32,093 nucleotides of DNA, taken from DASQTB01 sp035642095. GTDB lineage: Bacteria; Actinomycetota; UBA4738; CALAEC01. The notes beneath the pieces were generated by a model. It ran no database searches, had not been told where the DNA came from, and saw nothing but the letters and a program-made list of their open reading frames with translations. Made by a program: the position numbers and the translations under genes. Below are positions 1 to 7,281 of the stretch, one piece after another; within the stretch, counting starts at the first letter, position 1; each line of letters opens with the position of its first letter. The DNA is taken from contig DASQTB010000080.1 in NCBI GenBank assembly GCA_035642095.1, forward strand, positions 1-32,093, given 5' to 3'.

Positions 1-188
1 GGATGAGCGGTCAGGACGGACCCGCCGGGCCCGCCGCCGTGGGCCTCGGCCGGGGCGGCCCTGATCGTCCCGGGCCGAACCGGTGCCGAGGGGGATGCCG
101 AGCCGTCCCACCGGGCATAGCACTGCCAGCAATAGGCAGCGTCCATGGGGTTCTGGGCCCCGCACTGGTCGCAGGTCCGCTCGTCCAT
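1..188 (-). CDS. Zinc-ribbon domain protein, N-terminal part (truncated by window edge)
   Basis: The reverse strand opens with ATG and stays open for 62 codons to the window edge. The N-terminus shows two CxxC knuckles (Cys6, Cys9, Cys20, Cys23; first knuckle in RTCDQCG, second in YCWQCYARW), which is a compact zinc ribbon. A Pro/Ala/Gly-rich linker follows. Proteins of this layout usually anchor a membrane or signalling domain further on, but that part lies outside the window, so no function is claimed. It lies 42 bases downstream of the DUF6328 gene on the same strand and is probably the last visible gene of the kinase operon. Confidence 0.72.
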   Translation of the reverse strand, partial: MDERTCDQCGAQNPMDAAYCWQCYARWDGSASPSAPVRPGTIRAAPAEAHGGGPGGSVLTAH

Positions 189-230
189 ATCGTTCTGTTC
201 GGTATCGAACCGGCGGGGGAACCGCCTGAG

Positions 231-704
231 CTAGCCCCGGCCGGAGCCGTCCCGGAGCTTGCGGACGAGCGGCAGCCCGAACCAGAACCAGGCCAGCAGC
301 GCGGTGACGGCGGCCGCGGTGATCGAGGCCACACCCGCCCCGAACATGAAGTCGCCGATCAGGTAGACGGCTCCCCCGATCGACAGCGCCAGGAATACGG
401 TGCCCGCGATGGAGAGCCGGTTCGCCGTCAGCAGCATGTGTTCCTTGTCGTAGTCCCGCCACCGCAGGCGGTGGTAGGCGGTGGGAGCGATGAGCATCAC
501 GGACGTGACCGCCGTCGACAGGAGGATGGCGAAGTACAGCCCTCGCTGGAAGGCGGTCATCCTGGCGAAGCCCTGACTGAACGGGACGGTCAGGAGGAAC
601 GCGAACAGCACCTGGACCCCGGGCAGAGCCACGCGAAGCTCCTGAAGCAGCTCGCCCAGCTCGCGGTCGAGGCGCTCGCCCTTCGACTCCTTCCCTTCCG
701 GCAT
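231..704 (-). CDS. DUF6328 family membrane protein
   Basis: 157 residues. A charged, helical N-terminus (ERLDRELGELLQELRVALPG) leads into a hydrophobic core with about four membrane segments (FLLTVPFSQGF, LYFAILLSTAVTSVMLIAP, TVFLALSIGGAVYLIGDFMFG, SITAAAVTALLAWFWFGLPL). The ELRVALPGVQVLFAFLL stretch followed by polar loops with HRLRW and a conserved NR is typical of the DUF6328 family of small actinobacterial membrane proteins, whose function is unknown. It starts 28 bases after the end of nfo on the same strand, so it is probably cotranscribed with nfo and the kinase. The family call is from memory of the motif pattern. Confidence 0.8.
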   Translation of the reverse strand: MPEGKESKGERLDRELGELLQELRVALPGVQVLFAFLLTVPFSQGFARMTAFQRGLYFAILLSTAVTSVMLIAPTAYHRLRWRDYDKEHMLLTANRLSIAGTVFLALSIGGAVYLIGDFMFGAGVASITAAAVTALLAWFWFGLPLVRKLRDGSGRG

Positions 705-732
705 GCGGCATCACAGGATAGCGGCCGAGCCG

Positions 733-1572
733 TCAACCCCCCGCCAGCCGGCGGAGGTCGGCCACGACCCTGGCGTGCTCCCGCTCCTTCCCGGGAACCT
801 CCGCCAGGACGGTCCGGTCCCGGAGAGAAGGATGGCGGAAGAGCGCGGTGAAGCCGACCTCACCGATGTGCCCCCGACCGGGGTCGGCGTGGCGGTCGCG
901 ACGAGACCCGCGAGGATCCCTGGCATCGTTGGCGTGCACCAACTCCAGCCGGGCGTCGAGCCCTGCGGCGTGGAGCTCCCCCAGGCACGCCGCCACCCCG
1001 TCCTCCTGGTCCAGGGGATAGCCCGCGGCGAACAGGTGGCACGTGTCCAGGCACAGGCCCAGCCGGGGATGGCCGCCGGCCGCCTCGAGGAGCTCACTGG
1101 CCTGGGGGACCGTGGAGGCCACCGTGCCCGCTCCGCCTGCCGTGAGCTCCAGGAGGACGGCGGGCCCGTCCTCGCCGTCGTCGGCGATGGCCGCCACCGA
1201 GACCGCCGCCCGGCGCACGGCCGCCGCCCGCTCGCCGGGTCCGCCGGCCCCGGCGTGAACCACCAGGCCGTCGGCACCGAGGGCCGCCGCCGTTTCCAGC
1301 TCCCGGCGAGCCAACTCCACGGAGCGCTCCAGGAAGGCCGGGGTCGGAGAGGCGATGTTGACCAGGTAGGAGGCGTGGACGAACACCGCCTCGATCCCCG
1401 CCTCTCGGCGGCGCTCCCGGAACTCCTCGGCCAGGTCGGGACGGACGGGAGGAGGCGCCCACGCTCGAGGGTTGCCCACGAAAATCTGGAACGCGTCGGC
1501 TCCGATGGCCAGGGCGTACTCGACGGCGCCCGCGGGCCGCCCCCGGGTGGGGACGTGGGCCCCGATGTTCAT
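733..1572 (-). CDS. nfo: Endonuclease IV (AP endonuclease, deoxyribonuclease IV)
   Basis: 279 residues, the usual length for Nfo. This TIM-barrel trizinc enzyme cleaves DNA 5' of abasic sites and removes blocked 3' ends in base excision repair. It begins MNIGAHVP, and every metal-ligand motif is visible in order: the His of FVHASYLVNIA, the His of LVVHAGAG, the Glu of LLELTAGG, the Asp and His of LCLDTCHLF, the His and Asp of VHANDARDPRG with a following DRHADPG, and the Glu of VLAEVPG. Its ATG overlaps the kinase stop codon as ATGA, so the two are probably translationally coupled. That puts a repair nuclease directly under a PASTA kinase gene, an unusual pairing. Confidence 0.96.
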   Translation of the reverse strand: MNIGAHVPTRGRPAGAVEYALAIGADAFQIFVGNPRAWAPPPVRPDLAEEFRERRREAGIEAVFVHASYLVNIASPTPAFLERSVELARRELETAAALGADGLVVHAGAGGPGERAAAVRRAAVSVAAIADDGEDGPAVLLELTAGGAGTVASTVPQASELLEAAGGHPRLGLCLDTCHLFAAGYPLDQEDGVAACLGELHAAGLDARLELVHANDARDPRGSRRDRHADPGRGHIGEVGFTALFRHPSLRDRTVLAEVPGKEREHARVVADLRRLAGG

Positions 1573-3392
1573 GCCACGAAGATCGTGACCTGCTGTCCCT
1601 GCTGGACCGTCACTCCGGCGTCCGGATCCTGGCTGACGACCTGGGCGCCGCTCGAGTTGGGAACGACCACCTGGCGGACCGCGAGACCCAGTCCCTCGAG
1701 CTGGGCACGGGCCTGGGGCGTGGGCAGCTCCAGGACGTCCGGCATGGGGAAGCTTCGAGGCCCCTTCGAGACCACGATGGTGACCGTGCTCTCGGCGGGC
1801 ACGGTTCCCGGGTCGGGCTGCTGGCCGAGGACCACACCGCGGGGAACCTCCGCCGAGAACTCCTCCGTCACCCGGACGCCCAGCTGGAGACCGGCCAGCG
1901 TGGCCGAGGCCTGCTCCTGGGACTGCCCCGTGACATCGGGGAGCTGGACCGGGGCCTTCCCCCGGCTGACCGTGATCCGGACCTGCTTCCCGACCTCGAG
2001 CTCGTTGCCCGGATCGGGGTTCTGCTCCAAGACCCGCCCCTCGGGGACCGCCTCGTGGTACTCGCGGAGGATGCGCGGCTCGAAGCCGGCCCCATCGAGA
2101 GCCCTGACGGCCGCCTCCTCCGCCAGGTCGGTCACCTCGGGGACCAGTTCGAGCTGAGGCCCGAGGGACAGCACCACGCGGATCGCGGTCCCCTGGTCGG
2201 TCTCGCCGCCGGGCCGGAGGCTCTGGCTGATCACGCGGTTCGGGAGCACGTCGGAGTCGTACTCCTCGCTGGCCACCTGGACCTCCAGGCCTCGAGCCTC
2301 GGCCTCGCGCTGGGCGGTGCTGAGGGTGTCGCCCAGGAGATCGGGGACCCGGGTCCGGTGAGGGATGAGGAATGTCCACACCGCCCACCCGAGGACCGCG
2401 ACGAGGGCCAGGACGGACACCCACCGGAAGGCCCGGGCAGCCCGCTGCCGCCGCCTGGCCTTGGGCGACATCGTTCTGGGGATGGTCACCGTGGAGAGCC
2501 GATCCGCGGGGATCTCGTCGGCGGGGGTCACGCTCGAAGCCAGCGCGGCCAGGGGAGGTGCGGGGGCCAGCTCGTCGGACGCGGAGAGGAGATCGCGGCG
2601 CATGGTCCTGGCCTCCGCCGTCCTTCGATCTCGTTCCCGGGCCGTGGCGTTCAGCACCACCCTGTCCAGGCCGGCCCCGACGCCCGGATTCGAGGTCGAC
2701 GGTGGTGGCACCCGCTCCCGGAGGTGCTTGTACGCGATGGCCAGCGACGTCTCGCCGGTGAAGGGGACCTGGCCGGTCAGCAGCTCGTACAGGACGATCC
2801 CCGTGGCGTAGAGATCGGTTCGCGGATCGGCCTGCTCCCCTTCGATCTGTTCCGGGGCCAGGTACTGCACCGTCCCGGTGACCGTGCCCGCGGCCTGGCT
2901 CACCCGGGCGTCGGCGAAGGCTCGAGCGAGCCCGAAGTCGGCCACCTTGGCAATGCCGTCGGCCGCCCGGATCATCACGTTCTCGGGCTTGATGTCGCGG
3001 TGGACGATCCCTCGGGCGTGGGCGTGCTCCAGCGCGGCCAGCACGGCGTCGGTGACCTCGACGGCCTGCCCGGGCTGAAGGGTCCCGTCACGCATCAGGA
3101 GGGCCCGGAGGTTCGGGCCCCGGACGAACTCCATGATCATGAAGTAGGTGCCTTGGGTCTCTCCCCAGTCGTGGACGGCGACGATGTTGGGATGGCTGAG
3201 CATCGCCGCCGACCGGGCCTCGCGCCGGAACCGGTCGATGAACCCGGAGTCGTCCGCCAGCGAGGGGTGGAGGATCTTCAGGGCGACTTCGCGGTCGAGC
3301 ACGGGGTCGTGGGCTCGGTACACCTCGCCCATCCCGCCGGCGGCGATCCGCGAGACGATCTGGTAGCGACCGTCGATGGTTGTCTCGAGCAT
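1569..3392 (-). CDS. PASTA-domain Ser/Thr protein kinase (PknB-like)
   Basis: 607 residues from the chosen ATG (MLETTIDGRYQIVSRI). The kinase domain spans about residues 10-270: glycine loop AAGGMGEVY, Lys39 in VALK, catalytic Asp133 in HRDIKPEN, Asp152 in DFGLA, and YLAPEQ. A basic juxtamembrane stretch and one membrane helix (SVLALVAVLGWAVWTFLI, about 328-349) follow. Four extracellular PASTA repeats run to the C-terminus (starting RTRVPDLLG, ELVPEVTDL, QLPDVTGQ, PMPDVLEL). Proteins of this type sense muropeptides or lipid II and phosphorylate growth and division proteins. An in-frame GTG 33 bases upstream is possible, but homologues start close to the ATG. It heads an operon with nfo. Confidence 0.95.
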   Translation of the reverse strand: MLETTIDGRYQIVSRIAAGGMGEVYRAHDPVLDREVALKILHPSLADDSGFIDRFRREARSAAMLSHPNIVAVHDWGETQGTYFMIMEFVRGPNLRALLMRDGTLQPGQAVEVTDAVLAALEHAHARGIVHRDIKPENVMIRAADGIAKVADFGLARAFADARVSQAAGTVTGTVQYLAPEQIEGEQADPRTDLYATGIVLYELLTGQVPFTGETSLAIAYKHLRERVPPPSTSNPGVGAGLDRVVLNATARERDRRTAEARTMRRDLLSASDELAPAPPLAALASSVTPADEIPADRLSTVTIPRTMSPKARRRQRAARAFRWVSVLALVAVLGWAVWTFLIPHRTRVPDLLGDTLSTAQREAEARGLEVQVASEEYDSDVLPNRVISQSLRPGGETDQGTAIRVVLSLGPQLELVPEVTDLAEEAAVRALDGAGFEPRILREYHEAVPEGRVLEQNPDPGNELEVGKQVRITVSRGKAPVQLPDVTGQSQEQASATLAGLQLGVRVTEEFSAEVPRGVVLGQQPDPGTVPAESTVTIVVSKGPRSFPMPDVLELPTPQARAQLEGLGLAVRQVVVPNSSGAQVVSQDPDAGVTVQQGQQVTIFVA

Positions 3393-3427
3393 CACGGCAA
3401 CATCAGGGGAGCGGCCTCCGGCCACCC

Positions 3428-3433
3428 ATTGTA
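3428..3433 (-). promoter_or_regulatory. Candidate -10 element for the pknB-nfo operon
   Basis: On the minus strand this reads TACAAT, five of six matches to TATAAT, and it would place a transcription start about 25-30 bases before the kinase ATG. No convincing -35 was found. Confidence 0.45.
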
Positions 3434-3477
3434 GGAGCCGGCCGCGGCCGGAACACGGAACCGGTCAGAATAGCGCC

Positions 3478-4221
3478 GTGGGCGAGGAGCGGATCGAGTC
3501 CTATCAGGACGCCTTCGCCCGCATCGAAGGGCAGGTGGACGCGGGGAACCACGACCTGTCGGCCCTGGGGTTCTGGCGGCTGGTTGGCCGGGTGAAGGCC
3601 GAGCCGCGGCTGGCCGAACACTGGGCGGACGTCGTGGGCCGGATCGACCGCAAGGCGTTCGAAGGCCGCGTGGGCTTCCGCCTGCCGGTCTGGATGGGGA
3701 ACCTGATCCTCGGGGCCGGGTCGATCGTCCTGGTGGCGTTGGTCCCGGTCGGCCTGGGCCTGGCTCGCCGGGACCCCGAGTCCCCTCTCGCCGGGCTGCT
3801 GGTCGTGGCGGCGGCCGGCGGGCTCGCGACCACGGTCCACGACCTGGCCCACTGGGCGGTCGGCCGAGCCGCGGGGATCCGGTTCAGCCACTACTTCCTC
3901 GACGGCCCCCTCCTGATCCAGCCCGGGCTGAAGATCGAGTACGCCTCGTACCTCCGGGCCTCCCCCGAAGCCCGGGCCCGGATGCATGCCGCCGGGGCGG
4001 TGGCGTCGAAGGTGGCCCCGTTCGCCGTGTTCGGCTCCGTCTATCTTCCCCACCGGGCCGCCGGATACGATCTCCTGCCGTCCTGGTCGCTGTGGGCCAT
4101 CCTGGCCTTCGGGGCGCTGCAGCTCGTCACCGATGTCGTGTCCTCCAGGAAGAGGTCCGACTGGAAGAAGGTCGGCCGGGAGCTCCGGATCTCCAGGATG
4201 CAGCGCAAGCGGGTGCTCTAG
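3478..4221 (+). CDS. Polytopic membrane protein with HDxxH motif, possible site-2-protease-like (M50-like) protein
   Basis: 247 residues from GTG (GEERIESYQDAFARIEGQ). The N-terminal 65 residues are soluble and helical. About four membrane segments follow (GNLILGAGSIVLVALVPVGL; LAGLLVVAAAGGLATTVHDL; HAAGAVASKVAPFAVFGSVY; LWAILAFGALQLVTDVV). The second helix ends in HDLAHWAVGRAAGI, with His121 and His125 spaced as in the HExxH site of M50 proteases but Asp122 replacing Glu. A possible third ligand is Asp219 in LVTDVVSSRK near the C-terminus, followed by a basic tail. A metalloprotease reading is plausible but unproven; it could be an inactive relative. A candidate -10 (CAGAAT) ends six bases before the GTG. 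Confidence 0.7.
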   Translation: MGEERIESYQDAFARIEGQVDAGNHDLSALGFWRLVGRVKAEPRLAEHWADVVGRIDRKAFEGRVGFRLPVWMGNLILGAGSIVLVALVPVGLGLARRDPESPLAGLLVVAAAGGLATTVHDLAHWAVGRAAGIRFSHYFLDGPLLIQPGLKIEYASYLRASPEARARMHAAGAVASKVAPFAVFGSVYLPHRAAGYDLLPSWSLWAILAFGALQLVTDVVSSRKRSDWKKVGRELRISRMQRKRVL

Positions 4222-4231
4222 CTCCGAGTGG

Positions 4232-4237
4232 TACGAT
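4232..4237 (+). promoter_or_regulatory. Candidate -10 element for the thiamin operon
   Basis: TACGAT, preceded by TGG, lies just after the upstream stop codon. It would start transcription about 12-15 bases before the riboswitch aptamer, which is the spacing expected for a riboswitch leader. No clear -35 was found. Confidence 0.45.
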
Positions 4238-4256
4238 CCGTGCAGAAGGCGAGATG

Positions 4257-4347
4257 GGCCGGGGAGCTCGGGCGACCGGGCTGAGAGGCCGACTGGAAGG
4301 TGTGTCGGCGACCCGCGAACCCGTCCGGTAATGCGGACGAGGGAGGT
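4257..4347 (+). promoter_or_regulatory. TPP riboswitch (THI element)
   Basis: All the conserved THI-box blocks are present in order. GGGGAGC starts the aptamer. CTGAGA at 4281-4286 is the pyrimidine-recognition core. The variable P3 hairpin is CCGAC...GTCGG. GACCCGCGAACCCG corresponds to the consensus ACCC..GAACC block. The terminal stem CGTCCG-GTAATG-CGGACG is followed by AGGGA. The aptamer binds thiamin pyrophosphate and normally shuts down thiamin genes when TPP is plentiful, which fits its place directly before thiG. The edges of P1 are approximate. Confidence 0.95.
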
Positions 4348-4350
4348 GGT

Positions 4351-4373
4351 GGGCCGCGGCGACGCGGCCCTTT
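4351..4373 (+). promoter_or_regulatory. Expression-platform hairpin between TPP aptamer and thiG start
   Basis: GGGCCGCG-GCGA-CGCGGCCC is a perfect 8-bp stem closed by a GNRA-type tetraloop and followed by only three T residues, ending three bases before the thiG ATG. The nearest Shine-Dalgarno-like sequence (GGAGGTGG, from 4342) is about 25 bases from the ATG when linear, but only about nine when the hairpin is folded. It may be a weak terminator, a translational switch, or both. Its 5' arm begins GGGCC, which could also pair with the GGCC in front of the aptamer. Confidence 0.6.
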
Positions 4374-4375
4374 CC

Positions 4376-5209
4376 ATGACGAAGACCGAGCAGCGGGCCG
4401 ACCCGCTGGTTATCGGCGACCGATCGTTCCGGTCGCGGCTGATCGTTGGCACGGGCAAGTTCGGGTCGTTCTCGGTGATGCGCGACGCCCTGGCGGCGTC
4501 CGAGACGGAGATGGTCACCGTGGCCCTCCGCCGGGTCGACCTCGAAGCCACGGGGGGCCCGGACATCCTGGATTTCATCGACCAGGATCTCTATCTCCTG
4601 CTTCCCAACACCAGCGGAGCGATCGATGCCGAGGAAGCCGTTCGACTGTCCCGGCTCGCTCGGGCCGCCGGGATGCCGCCATGGATCAAGCTGGAGGTGA
4701 CGCCCGAGCCCCGGTACCTCCTCCCGGATCCGGTGGAGACGCTCCGAGCGGCCGAGCAGCTGGTAGGGGAGGGCTTCACCGTGCTGCCGTACATCGGCGC
4801 CGACCCGGTCCTGGCCAAGCGGCTGGAGGAGGTCGGGTGCGCCACGGTGATGCCCCTCGGGTCGTGGATCGGATCGAACCAGGGGGTTCGGACGCGCGAA
4901 GCCATCGGGATCATCGTGGAGCAATCCGCCGTGCCGGTGGTGGTCGACGCCGGGCTCGGCGTCCCGTCGCACGCCGCGGAGAGCATGGAGATGGGGTGTG
5001 ACGCCGTGCTGGTGAACACGGCCATCGCCGTGGCCGATGACCCGGTGGAGATGGCCCGGGCCTTCCGGCTGGGAGTGGAGGCCGGGCGACGGGCGTTCCG
5101 GGCCGGACGGGGCGTGCCCCGGGGAACGGCGGAGCCGTCCAGTCCCCTGACCGGGTTCCTGGACAAGCTGGTCACGTCGCAGGCCGATCCCGGGGTGACC
5201 GAGTCGTGA
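4376..5209 (+). CDS. thiG: Thiazole synthase
   Basis: 277 residues. ThiG condenses deoxyxylulose phosphate, dehydroglycine and ThiS-thiocarboxylate into the thiazole phosphate of thiamin. The N-terminus MTKTEQRADPLVIGDRSF leads into the family signature RSRLIVGTGKF. LRRVDLE, LLPNTSGA, and the Schiff-base Lys105 in PWIKLEV are all present, followed by LLPDPVETLRAAEQLV, FTVLPYI and ATVMPLGS. GLGVPSHAAESMEMGCDAVL is the phosphate-binding end of the barrel. The ATG matches the usual family start; upstream GTG codons lie inside the regulatory leader. One oddity is SWIGSNQG where most homologues have SPIGSGQG. The gene ends in a GTGA overlap with thiH. Confidence 0.96.
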   Translation: MTKTEQRADPLVIGDRSFRSRLIVGTGKFGSFSVMRDALAASETEMVTVALRRVDLEATGGPDILDFIDQDLYLLLPNTSGAIDAEEAVRLSRLARAAGMPPWIKLEVTPEPRYLLPDPVETLRAAEQLVGEGFTVLPYIGADPVLAKRLEEVGCATVMPLGSWIGSNQGVRTREAIGIIVEQSAVPVVVDAGLGVPSHAAESMEMGCDAVLVNTAIAVADDPVEMARAFRLGVEAGRRAFRAGRGVPRGTAEPSSPLTGFLDKLVTSQADPGVTES

Positions 5210-6429
5210 AGGTCGAGGCCCTGGCGGATCTGGCAGCCGCCGTGTCGGAGCGGGACGGGTTCGAGGAGCCGTGGCCGGAACACACGTTCGCCCACCAGCT
5301 GTCCCGGCTGCCGGTGGCCGAGCTTCGTGCCGTGGCCGAGGACGCCGGCGACCGGGACGTCGTCCGGGCTCTGTCGACCAGCCCGCCGGACCGAACGCTC
5401 CGGGACTTCGCCGCGCTCCTGTCGCCGGCCGGGGGAGAGCGGCTGGAGGACCTGGCCGGCACGTCCCATCGACTGACCGTGTCCCGGTTCGGTCGGACGA
5501 TGCACATGTACGCCCCGCTGTACCTGTCGAACGAGTGCCTGACCACATGCGCCTACTGCGGATTCGCCAGGAATCTCTCGGTGGTCCGAAAGACGCTCGG
5601 GGAAGCGGGCGCCCGGGAGGAGGCAGAGCATCTTCGTCGTCAGGGCTTCCGATCCGTGCTCCTCCTGACCGGCGAGCACGAACGCCGGACCGGGGTCGAG
5701 TTCCTGGAACGCCACCTTCGGATCCTCCGGGCGGTGATTCCGTCACTGGCCGTCGAGGTCCAGGTGTGGGGGGAGGCGGATTACCGGCGGCTTCGGGACG
5801 CCGGGTGCGAGGGCGTGGTGATCTATCAGGAGACTTATCATCCGGGGCGCTACTCGGAGGTCCACCTGGCCGGCCGGAAGCGCGACTACCGGTGGCGCCT
5901 TCTCGGGCCGGAGCGGGCCGCCCGGGCGGGGATGCGTCGGGTCGGGATCGGCGCCCTCCTCGGGCTGCACGACGACTGGCTGTTCGAGGCTCTGGCCACG
6001 GCGGCCCACGCTCGGTTCCTGACTCGGCGGTTCTGGCGCTCCCAGGTCACGGTGTCGGTGCCCCGGATCCGGCCCTCGGCCAGCGGCTTCCAACCCCGGA
6101 CCCGCATCGGCGACCGGGAGCTCGCTCAGCTGGTCTGCTCGCTGCGGCTGTTCCTGCCCGATGTGGGGCTGGTGCTGTCGAGCCGGGAGACGGCCGAGGT
6201 GCGCGACGGGCTGCACCGGATCGGCATCACCCACACCAGCGCGGGTTCGCACACCGAGCCGGGAGGATACGAGCACCCCGGCGAGGCGGAGGAGCAGTTC
6301 GAGGTAGCCGACCACCGCTCGCCGGCCGAGGTGGCCGACTCGCTCCGAACGATGGGCTACGAGCCGGTGTGGGAGGACCCGTCGCTGGTCGCCGGGATCG
6401 CCCGAGGCCTCCAGCCGACCGGCACCTGA
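5206..6429 (+). CDS. thiH: 2-iminoacetate synthase, radical SAM (tyrosine lyase)
   Basis: 407 residues with a GTG start overlapping the thiG stop (GTGA). ThiH cleaves tyrosine by radical SAM chemistry to give dehydroglycine for ThiG. The CxxxCxxC cluster motif is Cys111, Cys115 and Cys118 in ECLTTCAYCGF. It is preceded by MHMYAPLYLSNE and followed by the SAM-barrel segments RSVLLLTGE, VVIYQETYHPGRYS, RVGIGALLGLHDD, SVPRIRPSASGFQP and LVLSSRETAEVRDGL. The last of these and the GGYEHPGEAEEQFEVADHRSP region match ThiH closely. Many aerobic actinobacteria use the oxidase ThiO instead, so ThiH suggests that low-oxygen operation is tolerated. Confidence 0.95.
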   Translation: MKVEALADLAAAVSERDGFEEPWPEHTFAHQLSRLPVAELRAVAEDAGDRDVVRALSTSPPDRTLRDFAALLSPAGGERLEDLAGTSHRLTVSRFGRTMHMYAPLYLSNECLTTCAYCGFARNLSVVRKTLGEAGAREEAEHLRRQGFRSVLLLTGEHERRTGVEFLERHLRILRAVIPSLAVEVQVWGEADYRRLRDAGCEGVVIYQETYHPGRYSEVHLAGRKRDYRWRLLGPERAARAGMRRVGIGALLGLHDDWLFEALATAAHARFLTRRFWRSQVTVSVPRIRPSASGFQPRTRIGDRELAQLVCSLRLFLPDVGLVLSSRETAEVRDGLHRIGITHTSAGSHTEPGGYEHPGEAEEQFEVADHRSPAEVADSLRTMGYEPVWEDPSLVAGIARGLQPTGT

Positions 6430-6430
6430 C

Positions 6431-6631
6431 GTGCGGGTCATCGCCAACGGATCGGAGTTCGACGTGGAGGAAGGCGTCACGGTGGCGGCCTTCATCCGGG
6501 CTCGCGGCCTCGACCCCCGCTGGGTCGTGGTCGAGCGGAACGGCGAGCCGCTGTCTCGAGACCGCTACGACGAGCTGCTCCTGTCGTCCGGCGATCGGCT
6601 GGAGCTGGTCCGGGCCGTGGCCGGCGGATGA
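6431..6631 (+). CDS. thiS: Sulfur carrier protein ThiS
   Basis: 66 residues, GTG start, beginning one base after thiH. It has a ubiquitin-like beta-grasp fold and ends in the diagnostic Gly-Gly (RAVAGG) that is adenylated and thiocarboxylated before sulfur transfer to ThiG. Typical family elements are MRVIANGSEF, VAAFIRARGLDPRWVVVE, RNGEPLSRDRY and GDRLELV. The adenylyltransferase ThiF is not in this operon and must be encoded elsewhere or be replaced by a MoeB-type enzyme. The stop codon overlaps the thiE start as ATGA. Confidence 0.95.
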   Translation: MRVIANGSEFDVEEGVTVAAFIRARGLDPRWVVVERNGEPLSRDRYDELLLSSGDRLELVRAVAGG

Positions 6632-7281
6632 ACCGGCCCGAGCGGCTGGAGCGTCTTAACGGGGCGCATCTCTATGTCGTCACCGGTGCCCGCCGGGACC
6701 GGGGCGACCTGAAGCCGTTCCTGGACGCCATCCTGTCGGCCGGTGTCGACATCGTCCAGCTCCGCGAAAAGGAGGCGGAGGGGGGCGACCTCCTCCGATG
6801 GGGAGAGGTCTTCCGCGACGCCGCCGGCCGCCACGGAGCGGTGTTCATCGTCAACGACCGGCCCGACGTGGCCCTGGCGGCCGGCGCGGATGGCGTCCAC
6901 CTGGGACAGAACGACCTCCCGGCGGCGGTGGCCAGGAAGATCCTCGGACCCGACGCGATCATCGGCCTCTCCACCCACGGGCCGGAACAGTGGGACGCCG
7001 CCCCCCCGGAGGCGGACTATCTGTGCGCCGGCCCGGTGTGGGACACCCCGACGAAAGAGGGACGTCCGGCCACGGGGCTCGACGCCGTCCGGTACGCGGC
7101 GAAGAGCGCGCAGCTCAGACCGTGGTTCGCCATCGGCGGGATCGACCCGACGAACCTATCGGAGGTTCTCGACGCCGGAGCGACCCGCATCGTCGTCGTC
7201 CGGGCGGTGAGCGGATCGGACGTTCCCGGACCGGCGGCCCGGGAGCTGGCCCGCCGGCTCCTCAGCGGAGCCACGTCTTGA
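6628..7281 (+). CDS. thiE: Thiamin-phosphate synthase
   Basis: 217 residues. ThiE joins the pyrimidine and thiazole moieties to form thiamin phosphate. The TIM-barrel signatures are clear: LYVVTG, VDIVQLREK, FIVNDRPDVALAAGADGVH, LGQNDLP, IIGLSTH, DYLCAGPVWDTPTK, WFAIGGIDP and RIVVVRAV. It is ATGA-coupled to thiS and closes the operon. Its last 20 bases overlap the 3' end of the convergent glycosyltransferase gene, so there is no room for a conventional terminator between the two. Confidence 0.96.
   Translation: MNRPERLERLNGAHLYVVTGARRDRGDLKPFLDAILSAGVDIVQLREKEAEGGDLLRWGEVFRDAAGRHGAVFIVNDRPDVALAAGADGVHLGQNDLPAAVARKILGPDAIIGLSTHGPEQWDAAPPEADYLCAGPVWDTPTKEGRPATGLDAVRYAAKSAQLRPWFAIGGIDPTNLSEVLDAGATRIVVVRAVSGSDVPGPAARELARRLLSGATS

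Noticed and set aside
3..851. Long plus-strand reading frame opposite DUF6328 and the zinc-ribbon gene
   Set aside because: Its product is Arg/Pro/Gly-rich without recognisable motifs, as expected for the antisense of high-GC coding sequence; the minus-strand proteins have clear family features.
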